Shown: positions 1-8,491 of the stretch, piece after piece
Layout: each line of letters begins with the position of its first letter
How positions within the stretch are numbered: the first letter of the stretch is position 1
DNA from: Ectothiorhodospiraceae bacterium
GTDB taxonomy: Bacteria > Pseudomonadota > Gammaproteobacteria > Nitrococcales > Aquisalimonadaceae
Length of the DNA: 64,000 nucleotides
Reading direction: 5' to 3'
Assembly (NCBI GenBank): GCA_020831845.1
Contig: JAFIFV010000097.1
Coordinates: 1 to 64,000, forward strand
Notes under the pieces: generated by a model
What the model saw: only the letters and a program-made list of their open reading frames with translations
Databases searched by the model: none
Told to the model about the DNA's origin: nothing
Translations under genes and position numbers: made by a program

Positions 1-307
<307 letters not shown>

Positions 308-308
<1 letters not shown>

Positions 309-718
309 CAGCGCTCCGCAGGATTCGTCAGCAGGGTGAGGCGGTCGGCGCCAGCCGCGCGAAGCACGTCCATTACGTCCATCAGACGGTGGGCGGGCAC
401 ACCGGCATCCGCCTTCAGCACCAGTGGTCGCTCAGGGTCGTCGGCCAGCCACTGTTCCAGGCGGGGGCCAAGCGCCTCCAGCGCCAGCTCCTCCTCCTCG
501 AAAGCCAGTCGGCCGTTGGCATCCATCAGGATGACGCCCTCCTCGGGCAGATCCGTCTCGATGCCACGCACCGTCTCCGGCGGCTCCACGTTGAACAGGT
601 CCGGCCGTGTCAGCGTGCCCGCCAGCATGAAAAAGATCAGCAGCAGGAAGACGATATTGATCAGCGGAATGACGTTTTCGCCCTGATCACGGCGGGGGGG
701 CTCCGGCATACGCATCAA
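308..718 (-). CDS. exbD: ExbD/TolR-family protein, second copy, lacking the membrane Asp
   Basis: A 136-aa ExbD-like protein with a short cytoplasmic N-terminus, one membrane helix (about residues 16-36) and a periplasmic domain. In ExbD/TolR the helix carries an Asp essential for proton use, within a PxIDxxF-type motif. Here the motif reads PLINIVFLL, with Asn at residue 21 (codon AAT, minus strand, 656-658). The ExbD encoded just upstream keeps the Asp, so the two may form a mixed complex in which this copy is structural or regulatory. It overlaps the upstream exbD by 4 nt and tonB by 1 nt, so translation is probably coupled. The family is clear; the role of this variant is inferred. Confidence 0.88.
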
Positions 719-1116
719 CGCCCCTCCCGGTTCAACGTCATATTGCTACCACCCGCAGCGCTCAGCCTGTCCACCACCTGGACGATACGCTGCAACGAGA
801 CGTCGTCCGCGGGGCGGATGATCACGGCGCGCGCGGGGTCCTCGCCGAGCAGCGTCGACAGTCGACGCTCCAGTTCGGCCAGTTCCATGTTCTCCCCGTC
901 CAGTGTCAGCACGCCATCGCTGGCAATCCGCACGACCAGGGGCGGGGTGTCCGACGACGGTTCACCTCCCTCGCCAGGCAGGCTCAGCGCGATAGAACGC
1001 CAGTCCAGGAAGCTGGATGCCAGCATGAAGAACACCAGCAGGATGAACACCACATCGATCAACGGGGTGAGCCCGATAAGGTTTCGCCTGCGGACCGGGG
1101 GACTGTCAATGACCAT
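715..1116 (-). CDS. exbD: ExbD/TolR-family proton channel subunit
   Basis: A 133-aa ExbD: N-terminal basic segment, one transmembrane helix with the PLIDVVFILL motif (Asp21 being the conserved proton-carrying residue), and a periplasmic domain of about 95 residues. With ExbB it uses the proton gradient to energise TonB. It overlaps exbB by 11 nt upstream and the second exbD by 4 nt downstream, showing tight translational coupling. A TolQRA-type role is possible on domain grounds, but a TonB-like gene closing the operon and a Fur-like site in front favour iron or nutrient uptake. Confidence 0.92.
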   Translation of the reverse strand: MVIDSPPVRRRNLIGLTPLIDVVFILLVFFMLASSFLDWRSIALSLPGEGGEPSSDTPPLVVRIASDGVLTLDGENMELAELERRLSTLLGEDPARAVIIRPADDVSLQRIVQVVDRLSAAGGSNMTLNREGR

Positions 1117-1837
1117 CGGCAGCCCGTGTGGCGCGCACCGCCGCCGGACGCGCCACAGCGGCCTCCTGCTCCGGCTGGGGCGGACGGGTCTGCGTGAAGA
1201 TACGTGTCACCGCATCTTCCATCTGGTGGCGGAAGCGGTCCACCCGGCGCTCCAGCCAGTTCAGGGCGGCCACAACCGGGATCGCCACGGCCAGACCCAC
1301 GGCGGTGGTCAGCAGTGCCTCCCAGATACCACCGGAAAGCACCGCCGGATCCACCTGGCTGCCAGCAGATTCCAGTTGGCGGAACGCCTCGATCATGCCA
1401 AGAACAGTGCCCAGAAGGCCCAGCAGCGGGCTTAGCGCGCCGATCACCTCCAGGCCACGCAGTTGCCCGCGCAGCGCTTCCAGATAGCGCGCACCGACGC
1501 GCGTGGCCTCTTCGCGGACCAGCGCGTCGTCATGCGCCGGGTCGCGACGCCCCTCCACCACCACGGCCATGACCCGGCCTATGGGGTTCCGGGTGCTGCG
1601 CAGACTGACCAGCGCGTCATCGTATCGTCCTGCCCCGAGGTGCTGCAGCGCGTTCTCCACGAAACTGCTGCGATGAAGCTGCAGATAGAAGAACTGCCAC
1701 AGCTTGAGCAACACGATGGCCAGCGCCAGCACGGACATGGCCATGAGCAGCATGACCACCGGCCCACCCAGGTCGAAGAGTGCACCAAGCCGCTGCAGAA
1801 ATGCCGCGGACTCGGCAGTCTGGATGGAGTCGGACAT
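1106..1837 (-). CDS. exbB: ExbB/TolQ/MotA-family proton channel protein
   Basis: A 243-aa inner-membrane protein with an N-terminal hydrophobic segment (about residues 19-42), a cytoplasmic loop, and two further helices near residues 125-150 and 165-190, the MotA/TolQ/ExbB arrangement. The conserved P-L-L-G-L-L-G-T-V stretch (about residue 132) lies at the start of the second helix. ATG at 1837 is chosen over an upstream in-frame ATG (1882) because GGAGG lies eight bases before it. First gene of the exbB-exbD-exbD-tonB operon, with a Fur-like palindrome about 80 bp upstream. Confidence 0.92.
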   Translation of the reverse strand: MSDSIQTAESAAFLQRLGALFDLGGPVVMLLMAMSVLALAIVLLKLWQFFYLQLHRSSFVENALQHLGAGRYDDALVSLRSTRNPIGRVMAVVVEGRRDPAHDDALVREEATRVGARYLEALRGQLRGLEVIGALSPLLGLLGTVLGMIEAFRQLESAGSQVDPAVLSGGIWEALLTTAVGLAVAIPVVAALNWLERRVDRFRHQMEDAVTRIFTQTRPPQPEQEAAVARPAAVRATRAADGH

Positions 1838-1915
1838 CCGGAAGACCTCCACAGGAAAGCGCGCACGGGCTGCCGCGTGCACGGAAGAGTATTGATCGCC
1901 TGATCCTAATGAGAT

Positions 1916-1930
1916 TGCGAATCGTTTTCA
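1916..1930. promoter_or_regulatory. Fur-box-like palindrome upstream of exbB
   Basis: TGCGAATCGTTTTCA matches the 7-1-7 Fur consensus TGATAATnATTATCA at 11 of 14 defined positions. It lies 79 bp before the exbB start, where ferric-uptake repression of TonB systems usually acts. I infer the function from sequence and context. Confidence 0.55.
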
Positions 1931-2016
1931 ATAGGCCGCCTTACCGCAGACGATAGCCCAACCTGCGGTGGCCCACTACACCGCCATGGGCAGTACGGCC
2001 ACGCCGCGGCGTGTGC

Positions 2017-2037
2017 GCGAATTGATCAGCACTCCCC
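2017..2037. repeat. Degenerate copy of the dispersed palindromic repeat end
   Basis: Matches the right-hand 21-bp end of the element at 34124-34393 at 16 of 21 positions (core AATTGATCAGC). It lies between the divergent exbB and the PIMT-like gene. Confidence 0.4.
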
Positions 2038-2079
2038 TAGACCTTAGACTTGCGCCATTCCTTTTGGAGGCGGTAAGTC

Positions 2080-2742
2080 ATGACTGCACTGAATCTTGAA
2101 CAAGCACGCTTCAATATGGTGGAGCAGCAGATCCGCACCTGGGACGTGCTGGATCCACGAGTCCTGGACCTGCTGGAGGGGCTGCCGCGGGATGCCTTCG
2201 TGGAAGAACGCTATCGCCAGGTGGCCTACGCCGACCTGAACCTGCCGCTGGAACATGGCCAGCAGATGATGTCCCCGAAGCTGGAAGGCCGCATCCTGCA
2301 GGCACTGGGGGCGAAAAGCTCGGAACAGGTACTGGAGATTGGCACCGGCAGTGGCTATCTCACGGCCTGCCTCGCCAGCATGAGCGCCCACGTGACCAGC
2401 GTGGACATCTACCCGGATTTCCTGGAACGTGCCCAGCAGCGGCTGTCCGCTCACGCCATCCGCAACGTCACGCTGACCTCCGGCGACGCCGCACTGGGCT
2501 GGAAAGACGGCAAGCGCTACGACGCGATCGCCGTCACCGGTTCCCTGCCCGAACTGCACGAGGGCTTCCATCACAGCCTCACCATCGGCGGCCGACTGTT
2601 CCTGATCGTGGGCGATGGTCCGATGATGGAGGGCCTGCTGATCACGCGTGTTGCCGAGGACCAGTGGTCCACCGAGAGTCTGCTGGATACGCACGTGCCG
2701 GCGCTGATCAACGCGGTGCGCAAGCCGCGATTCGACTTCTGA
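2080..2742 (+). CDS. Protein-L-isoaspartate O-methyltransferase family protein (PIMT-like)
   Basis: A 220-aa SAM-dependent methyltransferase of the PCMT family, whose classic members repair isoaspartyl residues in aged proteins. The SAM-binding motif I is LEIGTGSGY (residues 85-93). The active-site segment reads GQQMMSP (about 60-66) instead of the canonical GQTISQP, so the usual Ser/Thr is displaced and repair activity is uncertain. Such variants often sit beside a rhodanese and tolC; here the rhodanese follows directly (stop and start share one base) but tolC is absent. TGGAGG precedes the ATG at 2080. The family is certain, the substrate is not. Confidence 0.88.
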   Translation: MTALNLEQARFNMVEQQIRTWDVLDPRVLDLLEGLPRDAFVEERYRQVAYADLNLPLEHGQQMMSPKLEGRILQALGAKSSEQVLEIGTGSGYLTACLASMSAHVTSVDIYPDFLERAQQRLSAHAIRNVTLTSGDAALGWKDGKRYDAIAVTGSLPELHEGFHHSLTIGGRLFLIVGDGPMMEGLLITRVAEDQWSTESLLDTHVPALINAVRKPRFDF

Positions 2743-3068
2743 TGCACGACATCCCGCAAGTGCAGGCGCAGACGCTGAACCAGCGCCTGCGGAAGGAAGA
2801 CGGCCTCTACCTGCTGGATGTGCGCGAACCCTGGGAATTCGCCCATTGCGCCATCGCCGGTTCGGTGAATCTGCCCATGGGCGAGATCGTAGCGCGGCGA
2901 CATGAAATCCCCAGGGATCGCACCGTCGTCTGCATCTGCCATCACGGTATGCGCAGCCTGCAGGTTGCCGCCTTCCTCAAGCAGCAGGGTTACGAGGCAG
3001 TAGAGAATCTCGCCGGCGGCGTGGAGGCCTGGGCGCAGGACGTCGACCCGGACATGCCCCGCTACTGA
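2742..3068 (+). CDS. Single-domain rhodanese-like sulfurtransferase
   Basis: A 108-aa one-domain rhodanese. The family signature LDVREPWEF is near residues 25-33, and the loop CHHGMRS carries the presumed catalytic Cys66 that would hold a persulfide. The start ATG at 2742 overlaps the preceding stop (TGATG), so it is translationally coupled to the PIMT-like gene. Its 3' end overlaps the convergent waaA by 7 bp. The physiological sulfur acceptor cannot be read from sequence. Confidence 0.9.
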   Translation: MHDIPQVQAQTLNQRLRKEDGLYLLDVREPWEFAHCAIAGSVNLPMGEIVARRHEIPRDRTVVCICHHGMRSLQVAAFLKQQGYEAVENLAGGVEAWAQDVDPDMPRY

Positions 3069-4351
3069 TCCGGCGAATCGCCGCGTGGCGCCGGCAGCAA
3101 CAGCGCCACCTCCTGCATGACACGACCGGTAGCGCCGCGGTTCGCCTCCACCAGCCGCAAACCATTGCGGCCCATGCGCGACCGTCGTTCGGGATCTTCC
3201 AGCAGTTCGATGACCGCATCGGCCAGCAGGGTCGGGGCAGCCACCTGCGCGCAGGCATCAGCGTCCACCAGTTGGCGCGTAATCTGCGCGAAGTTGAAGG
3301 TATGTGGACCAACCAGTACTGGTAGACCGAGTGCAGCGGGCTCCAGCACGTTATGCGCCCCCATCGGGACCAGGCTTCCACCGACGAATGCCACATCGCT
3401 GGCCGCGTAGAGCACGGGCAGTTCGCCCATGGTGTCCCCGAGATACACCGAGTGCGCCGGCTCGCAGGGTTCATGACGGCTGCGACGGGCCACCGCATGG
3501 CCGGCTTCCCGGCACAACGCGTCGACACGCGCGAAACGATCCGGGTGACGGGGCACCAGGATCAGCAGCGCCCGTGGAACCTGCTCAAGCACCAGCTGGT
3601 GTGCTTCCAGCACCAGTTCCTCCTCGCCCTCCCGCGTGCTGGCCGCAATCCATACCGGGCGCGAGCTGGACAACTGCTGCCGCAGCAGCTCGCCCTGCTC
3701 GCGGGCGCTTGCGGCCATCTCCTGATCGAACTTCAGACTTCCGGTCACCACCACCCGCTCACCCGGCGCCCCCAGTTCCAGCAGTCGCAATGCGTCATCG
3801 CTGGTCTGAACCGCAATCCGGGCAGGGCAGCGCAACACCCCTTCCATGAAGCGACCGAAACGGCGATAGGCCTGAGCACTCTGGTGGGACAAGCGGGCGT
3901 TGACCACCATGAAAGGAATACCCCGGCGCCGCAGGCCGTGGTACAGATTCGGCCAGAACTCCATTTCGACGATCAAGCCCAGCCGCGGCCTGACCCGCCG
4001 CAGGAACAGCCACACCGCATGCGGCAGGTCGAACGGCAGGTAGCAATGATGCACCCTCTGGCCCAGCAGCCGGTCCAGTTGTGCGGCTCCAGTCGGGGTC
4101 ATGGTGGTCACCAATACCGGAATCCGCGGGTAGGTCTGCTGCAGAGCGCGGATGAAACGGGCGGCGGCCTGAACCTCGCCGACCGAAGCGGCGTGCACCC
4201 AGAGACAGTCGCTGGGCACGTCCGAAGGCACATGACCGAAACGCTCGGCCCAGCGCTTCCGATAGGCCGGTTCCCGGATGCCCCGCCACAGCAGGTACAG
4301 CGGCAACAAGGGCGTCAACAGGTAGACCAGCGCGATGTAGAGGAGGCGCAT
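3062..4351 (-). CDS. waaA: 3-deoxy-D-manno-octulosonic-acid (Kdo) transferase
   Basis: A 429-aa GT30 enzyme that adds Kdo from CMP-Kdo to lipid IVA at the inner-membrane cytoplasmic face. It has an N-terminal membrane anchor (about residues 3-22), the WVHAASVGEV segment (51-60) with the likely catalytic Glu, EMEFWPNLY (129-137), and a C-terminal GT-B domain with ASTREGEEE and a G-A-H-N-V-L-E-P nucleotide-sugar region. Length matches the family (about 425). Start 4351 is set by the 1-nt overlap with the heptosyltransferase stop; the frame stays open further upstream inside that gene. Part of an LPS core operon. Confidence 0.95.
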   Translation of the reverse strand: MRLLYIALVYLLTPLLPLYLLWRGIREPAYRKRWAERFGHVPSDVPSDCLWVHAASVGEVQAAARFIRALQQTYPRIPVLVTTMTPTGAAQLDRLLGQRVHHCYLPFDLPHAVWLFLRRVRPRLGLIVEMEFWPNLYHGLRRRGIPFMVVNARLSHQSAQAYRRFGRFMEGVLRCPARIAVQTSDDALRLLELGAPGERVVVTGSLKFDQEMAASAREQGELLRQQLSSSRPVWIAASTREGEEELVLEAHQLVLEQVPRALLILVPRHPDRFARVDALCREAGHAVARRSRHEPCEPAHSVYLGDTMGELPVLYAASDVAFVGGSLVPMGAHNVLEPAALGLPVLVGPHTFNFAQITRQLVDADACAQVAAPTLLADAVIELLEDPERRSRMGRNGLRLVEANRGATGRVMQEVALLLPAPRGDSPDQ

Positions 4352-5457
4352 CAGCGCACCTCCGGTGGCCGTAACCGCTGCGCCCTGGGGGTTGCCAGCA
4401 GCGTGGCCAGCATCGCGGTGACATCCCCCGGGCGGATAAGGTCCATGGCATCCGGCTTGCGCACGCGCTGGCCCCATGCCAACTCGTCAGGCGTGCAACC
4501 GTATGCCTCCCGCACGGCTTCGGGATACCGGTTCACCACCCAGCGCCGACTGAGGTAGGGGCCTGTCCGGTCGGGGTTCGAGGTAGCGTAGAGGCCGACC
4601 ACCGGCGTGCCGGCGGCGGTGGCCATATGGGCGGGGCCGGAGTCGGGACAGACCACGACCGTGGCCCTCCCCAGAATGGCCAGCAGCTCCTTCAGACCGG
4701 TCTGACCGATGAGGTTGCGCACGGGCACGCCGGCCAGGCGGGTGATGGCCTCGCCGTAGCGGCGCTCCTCGTCGGTAGGCCCGCCGGTCAGCACTGTGGA
4801 GAGGCCAAGGCTTTGATAGGCATGCCGCACCACCTCGGCATAGGCCTCCGGGCGCCAGTTCCGGAAATTGTTGAATCGCTGGCTGCTGCAGGGGCTGATG
4901 ACCAGTGTGGGGTGGTCGTCTGGCACCACCTCCTGGGCCCGCTCCCGTGCCTCGCCCGGAATCGGGATATCCCACCGCATCTCGCGCTGATCGATGCCCA
5001 GCGTGCGGAGAAAATCGAAGAAGCCGTCCAGTACATGGGCCTTTGGGTGCGCGGAAACGCGGTGGTTGATGAACAGCCGATGGCCGTCCTTGGAACGGGC
5101 CGCGTCGAACCCCAATCGAAGCCGCGCCGGTACGGAACGCGAGAGCAGACCTGCTCGCAGCGCAACCTGCATCAGCAGCAGGGCATCGAAACGGCGGCCG
5201 CGTAGCTGTTCCCGCACCCGCCGCCGGCCCCCGCCGCCGTCCTGCTTGTCGAAGGTGATAAACTCCACGCCATCCAGATCACCCAGCAGCGCAGCTTCGG
5301 TGCGCCCGATCACCCAGGTGAGACGGGTCTCCGGCCACGCGGACTGCAGGGTACGAACCACGGGAACCATGTGGCAGCAGTCGCCGATGGCGGATAGCCG
5401 CAGCAGGCACAGGGACTCCGGTGGCCGGGTAAACGGTAGCGAGGGACGATGAAGCAT
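4351..5457 (-). CDS. LPS heptosyltransferase, glycosyltransferase family 9
   Basis: A 368-aa GT9 protein related to WaaC/WaaF, which transfer heptose from ADP-heptose to Kdo or heptose of the inner core. The N-terminal LLRLSAIGD motif with the proton-accepting Asp and the C-terminal CPDSGPAHMA and GLYATSNPDRTGPY segments are typical. It precedes waaA with a 1-nt overlap. Start 5457 aligns the protein with the family N-terminus and has AGGTGG just before it, but this start lies inside the first codons of the divergent Kdo kinase gene; a slightly different start is possible. I cannot tell heptosyltransferase I from II. Confidence 0.85.
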   Translation of the reverse strand: MLHRPSLPFTRPPESLCLLRLSAIGDCCHMVPVVRTLQSAWPETRLTWVIGRTEAALLGDLDGVEFITFDKQDGGGGRRRVREQLRGRRFDALLLMQVALRAGLLSRSVPARLRLGFDAARSKDGHRLFINHRVSAHPKAHVLDGFFDFLRTLGIDQREMRWDIPIPGEARERAQEVVPDDHPTLVISPCSSQRFNNFRNWRPEAYAEVVRHAYQSLGLSTVLTGGPTDEERRYGEAITRLAGVPVRNLIGQTGLKELLAILGRATVVVCPDSGPAHMATAAGTPVVGLYATSNPDRTGPYLSRRWVVNRYPEAVREAYGCTPDELAWGQRVRKPDAMDLIRPGDVTAMLATLLATPRAQRLRPPEVR

Positions 5458-6174
5458 CCACCTATCCAACAACAGGGTTCTCGTTACTGGCTCCACGACC
5501 CGCAGGTGCTGGATCCATGCCCTGACTGGGTCTTCGAACCGGAACAGCTGGAACGACAAGGCCTGCTGACCGGCACCAGCACCGGCCGACGCCAGGCCTG
5601 GTTTTTTCAGTATGCCAGTCATGACCTTGTGCTGCGCCATTACTGGCGCGGCGGCATGGTCGCGCGTTTAAGCGCCGATGTCTACGCCTGGCCTGGTGTG
5701 AGGCGTACGCGACCGATCGGAGAGTGGCGCCTGCTGGCCGCTCTGCGTGAGCGGGCCCTGCCGGTCCCACGCCCTGTGGCAGCAAGGGTTCTCCGCAGCG
5801 GACCGGCTTATCGCGGCGACCTCATCACCGAACGTATCCCGCAGGCCACCCCCTGGGACGAACTGCTGCGCGCCAACGAGAACACCCGGATCGGGCAGTG
5901 GCGGGCGATCGGCACCATCCTGAGACGCTTCCACGAGGCTGGTGTCTGGCATGCGGATCTGAATGTGCGGAATATCCTGCTGGACACGAAGGGCGCCGTC
6001 TGGCTGATCGACTGGGATCGCGGCCGCTTGCATGACCGGCCGGTTGACGGCAGCGGCAATCTCAAACGCCTGAAACGCTCTCTGGACAAACACCCGCCGC
6101 TGGCCCGGCATGCTGCCGCGGGCTGGGAGCATCTGCTGGAAGGCTATCAGTTTCAGGCTTGCGCCCGACGGTAG
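5449..6174 (+). CDS. kdkA: 3-deoxy-D-manno-octulosonic acid kinase
   Basis: A 241-aa LPS kinase of the KdkA/WaaP-like fold, which phosphorylates Kdo in the inner core. The catalytic loop WHADLNVRN (residues 167-175) supplies the base Asp170 and the metal-binding Asn175, and LIDWD (186-190) corresponds to the DFG region. GAGGG precedes the ATG. It is divergent from the heptosyltransferase, and their start regions overlap by 9 bp. Its place among waaA, heptosyltransferase and hldE supports a Kdo rather than protein substrate. Confidence 0.88.
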   Translation: MKHPPIQQQGSRYWLHDPQVLDPCPDWVFEPEQLERQGLLTGTSTGRRQAWFFQYASHDLVLRHYWRGGMVARLSADVYAWPGVRRTRPIGEWRLLAALRERALPVPRPVAARVLRSGPAYRGDLITERIPQATPWDELLRANENTRIGQWRAIGTILRRFHEAGVWHADLNVRNILLDTKGAVWLIDWDRGRLHDRPVDGSGNLKRLKRSLDKHPPLARHAAAGWEHLLEGYQFQACARR

Positions 6175-6263
6175 CGAGCGCTAAGCGATTACTCCTCTAC
6201 CACCGCACGCCGGCCGGATCACGGGGCATGCATCTCCGTGCTTTGACACTATCCGGGGCCTGA

Positions 6264-7703
6264 TCAGGAACCGCTGTCCGTGGCCTTGCGGATGCGCTCG
6301 ACGATGGAGGTGGTGGAAACACCGTCAACAAAATCGAGAACCACCACATCGCCTCCGGCATCGCGGACCGTCTCCGCGCCGGCGATCCGGTCCGGCGCGT
6401 AGTCACCGCCCTTCACCAGCACATCGGGAACGATGTCGGCGATCAACTCGGCTGGTGTGTCCTCGCCGAAGCTGACAACCCAATCCACCGCCGCCAGCCC
6501 GGACAGCACAGCCATACGCTGCTCCAGCGGCGTCACCGGCCGCTGCGGACCTTTCAGACGGCGCACGGAGGCATCATCGTTGACGGCGACGATCAGCCGA
6601 TCCCCCAGTGCCCGCGCCTGCTGCAGGTAGGCCACGTGTCCGGCATGGAGCAGGTCGAAGCAGCCATTTGTCAGTACGATACGCTCACCCTGGGTCCGGG
6701 CGTCTTCCACCAGCACGCGCAACTGCTCGCGCGTCACCGGCCCGTGATCAGCGGCCTGGAGGCCGTGCAGTGCCCGGCGCAACTCGGCCACGGTGACGGA
6801 AGCGGTACCCACCTTGCCCACCACCAGACCGGCCGCCACGTTGGCCAGCGCGGTGGCCACCGGCAGTTCGCTCCCGGCAGCCAGGGCAGCGGCCAGCACC
6901 GATATCACGGTGTCACCGGCGCCAGTAACGTCGTAGACCTCGCGAGCATGGGCAGGCAGATGCAATGGCGGGCCATCCGCCGTGATCAGACTCATGCCCC
7001 GCTCGCCACGAGTGATCAGCAGCCCGCCCAGATCCAGCGCGGCGATCAACGCCCGGGCCCGGACTTCGAGCGTTTCCAGATCCGCACAGGGCCCCGTCAC
7101 ACCCTCGAATTCCGAGAGATTCGGGGTGAGCAGGTCTGCGCCGCGATAGCGGTCGAAATCCTGCCCCTTGGGATCCACCAGCACACGGCAGCCTGCCTTG
7201 CGGGCAACGGCAATCAGCCCCGACGCCCCGGCCAGCGTGCCCTTGGCGTAATCGGACAGCACAACCACGTCAGCACCTTCGACAGCGGCGGCCAGGCGCT
7301 GGTCCAGACCCTGACGTTCCGCGGCACCGAAAGGCTGTTCGAAATCCAGACGGATCAGCTGTTGCCGCCGACTCATCACACGCAGCTTGCAGATGGTGGG
7401 GTGGTTCGCCACCGCCAGGAAATCGCAGTGCACGCCGCGATTCGTCAGCTCCCGCTGCAGGGTGGCTGCGGCCTCGTCCTCCCCCGTCAGCCCCAGCAGG
7501 CCGACGGCGCCGTGCAAGGCAGCGATGTTCAGGGCCACGTTGGCCGCACCGCCAGGCCGCTCCTCCATGCCTCCCACCCGGACCACCGGCACCGGCGCCT
7601 CCGGCGACACGCGAGCGGTGTCGCCGTACCAGTAGCGGTCGAGCATGAGATCGCCTATGACCACAACCCGGGCCAGGGAAAAGTCGGGAAGCGTGAGCTG
7701 CAT
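6264..7703 (-). CDS. hldE: Bifunctional heptose-7-phosphate kinase / heptose-1-phosphate adenylyltransferase
   Basis: A 479-aa two-domain enzyme of ADP-heptose synthesis. The N-terminal PfkB-type kinase domain (about 1-320) has the GDLMLDRYW start and the DVTGAGDT anion-hole/base motif. The C-terminal nucleotidyltransferase domain (about 345-479) has TNGCFDLLHAGH with the HxGH signature. It makes the activated heptose precursor used by the neighbouring heptosyltransferase, after epimerisation. Convergent with kdkA. Length equals that of the E. coli fused enzyme (477). Confidence 0.96.
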   Translation of the reverse strand: MQLTLPDFSLARVVVIGDLMLDRYWYGDTARVSPEAPVPVVRVGGMEERPGGAANVALNIAALHGAVGLLGLTGEDEAAATLQRELTNRGVHCDFLAVANHPTICKLRVMSRRQQLIRLDFEQPFGAAERQGLDQRLAAAVEGADVVVLSDYAKGTLAGASGLIAVARKAGCRVLVDPKGQDFDRYRGADLLTPNLSEFEGVTGPCADLETLEVRARALIAALDLGGLLITRGERGMSLITADGPPLHLPAHAREVYDVTGAGDTVISVLAAALAAGSELPVATALANVAAGLVVGKVGTASVTVAELRRALHGLQAADHGPVTREQLRVLVEDARTQGERIVLTNGCFDLLHAGHVAYLQQARALGDRLIVAVNDDASVRRLKGPQRPVTPLEQRMAVLSGLAAVDWVVSFGEDTPAELIADIVPDVLVKGGDYAPDRIAGAETVRDAGGDVVVLDFVDGVSTTSIVERIRKATDSGS

Positions 7704-7771
7704 CAGCCAGTCCAGTCATTCATCGAATACCAGCCGGCATTCTAGCAGGAACAGTCCGTGAGCCATGCCGG

Positions 7772-8491
7772 TCACTGGAAATGGCGCAGGAACTCGATAC
7801 CACCGTAGGCGCCGCTTTCGCCGTCCTCGATGCGCTTGCCGCCGGCCTTGAACACCAGATCCAGCGCGCCAAACACCCGGCTCACCTGGAGTGCCATGCC
7901 CAGATGCTGGGCGTCGTATTCGCGGTCACCGTGGGCCACCACTTCCGGCCCCAGAAAACTCCTCGTACCGGCGCGGCGCATGATTCTCAAGCGTCCCCAA
8001 TAGGCGCGATCAACGGGCGTATAGCTGATACTGCTGGCGAGCAGCCAGCGATTGTCGTGCACATACCCCGCGTCGATGTCTGCCTGCCCCACAACGCGGG
8101 CTCCTTCCTGCGGATTGTCGGGTTGCGGCGGGTCGTGCTCGGTATCGCGGTAGGCCGCGGCGGCAGACAGGCTGAACCAGCCGTTGTTGACCGGCACCTG
8201 GTAGCCAAGCGCTATCGATCCGCCCCAGCTGGTCGCCTCGACAGCGCCCTCATCCAGCGGGTACTCATACGCGACATAGCTGATGCTGTAACGGTGCACG
8301 AAACCATTGCCGAGCTGTCCGGAGAACGGGATCAGAGCGGTTATCTGGGCGAAACGGCCGTCGAAAACCGTCTCGCCCCCGCCCAGCAGCATCCAGTCGG
8401 CGCTGGCCGGCCGCACCGCCAGCACGACCACCACCATGATTGCGACACAGAGGGAATGGCCGCCTAGGCCAGTGCGGGTGTACGGATCCAT
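7772..8491 (-). CDS. BcsS-like outer-membrane/exported protein
   Basis: A 239-aa exported protein with a signal peptide (hydrophobic residues about 14-30, cleavage near ASA-DW), then alternating aromatic/glycine-rich strands (GGSIALGYQVP, WFSLSAAAAYRD) and a terminal aromatic-rich end, as in a small beta-barrel. The profile resembles the cellulose-biosynthesis protein BcsS family, and the gene starts inside the 3' end of the BcsA-like gene (28-bp overlap, GGAG in front), which supports that assignment. BcsS has no established biochemical role. A generic outer-membrane barrel is the alternative. Confidence 0.6.
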   Translation of the reverse strand: MDPYTRTGLGGHSLCVAIMVVVVLAVRPASADWMLLGGGETVFDGRFAQITALIPFSGQLGNGFVHRYSISYVAYEYPLDEGAVEATSWGGSIALGYQVPVNNGWFSLSAAAAYRDTEHDPPQPDNPQEGARVVGQADIDAGYVHDNRWLLASSISYTPVDRAYWGRLRIMRRAGTRSFLGPEVVAHGDREYDAQHLGMALQVSRVFGALDLVFKAGGKRIEDGESGAYGGIEFLRHFQ

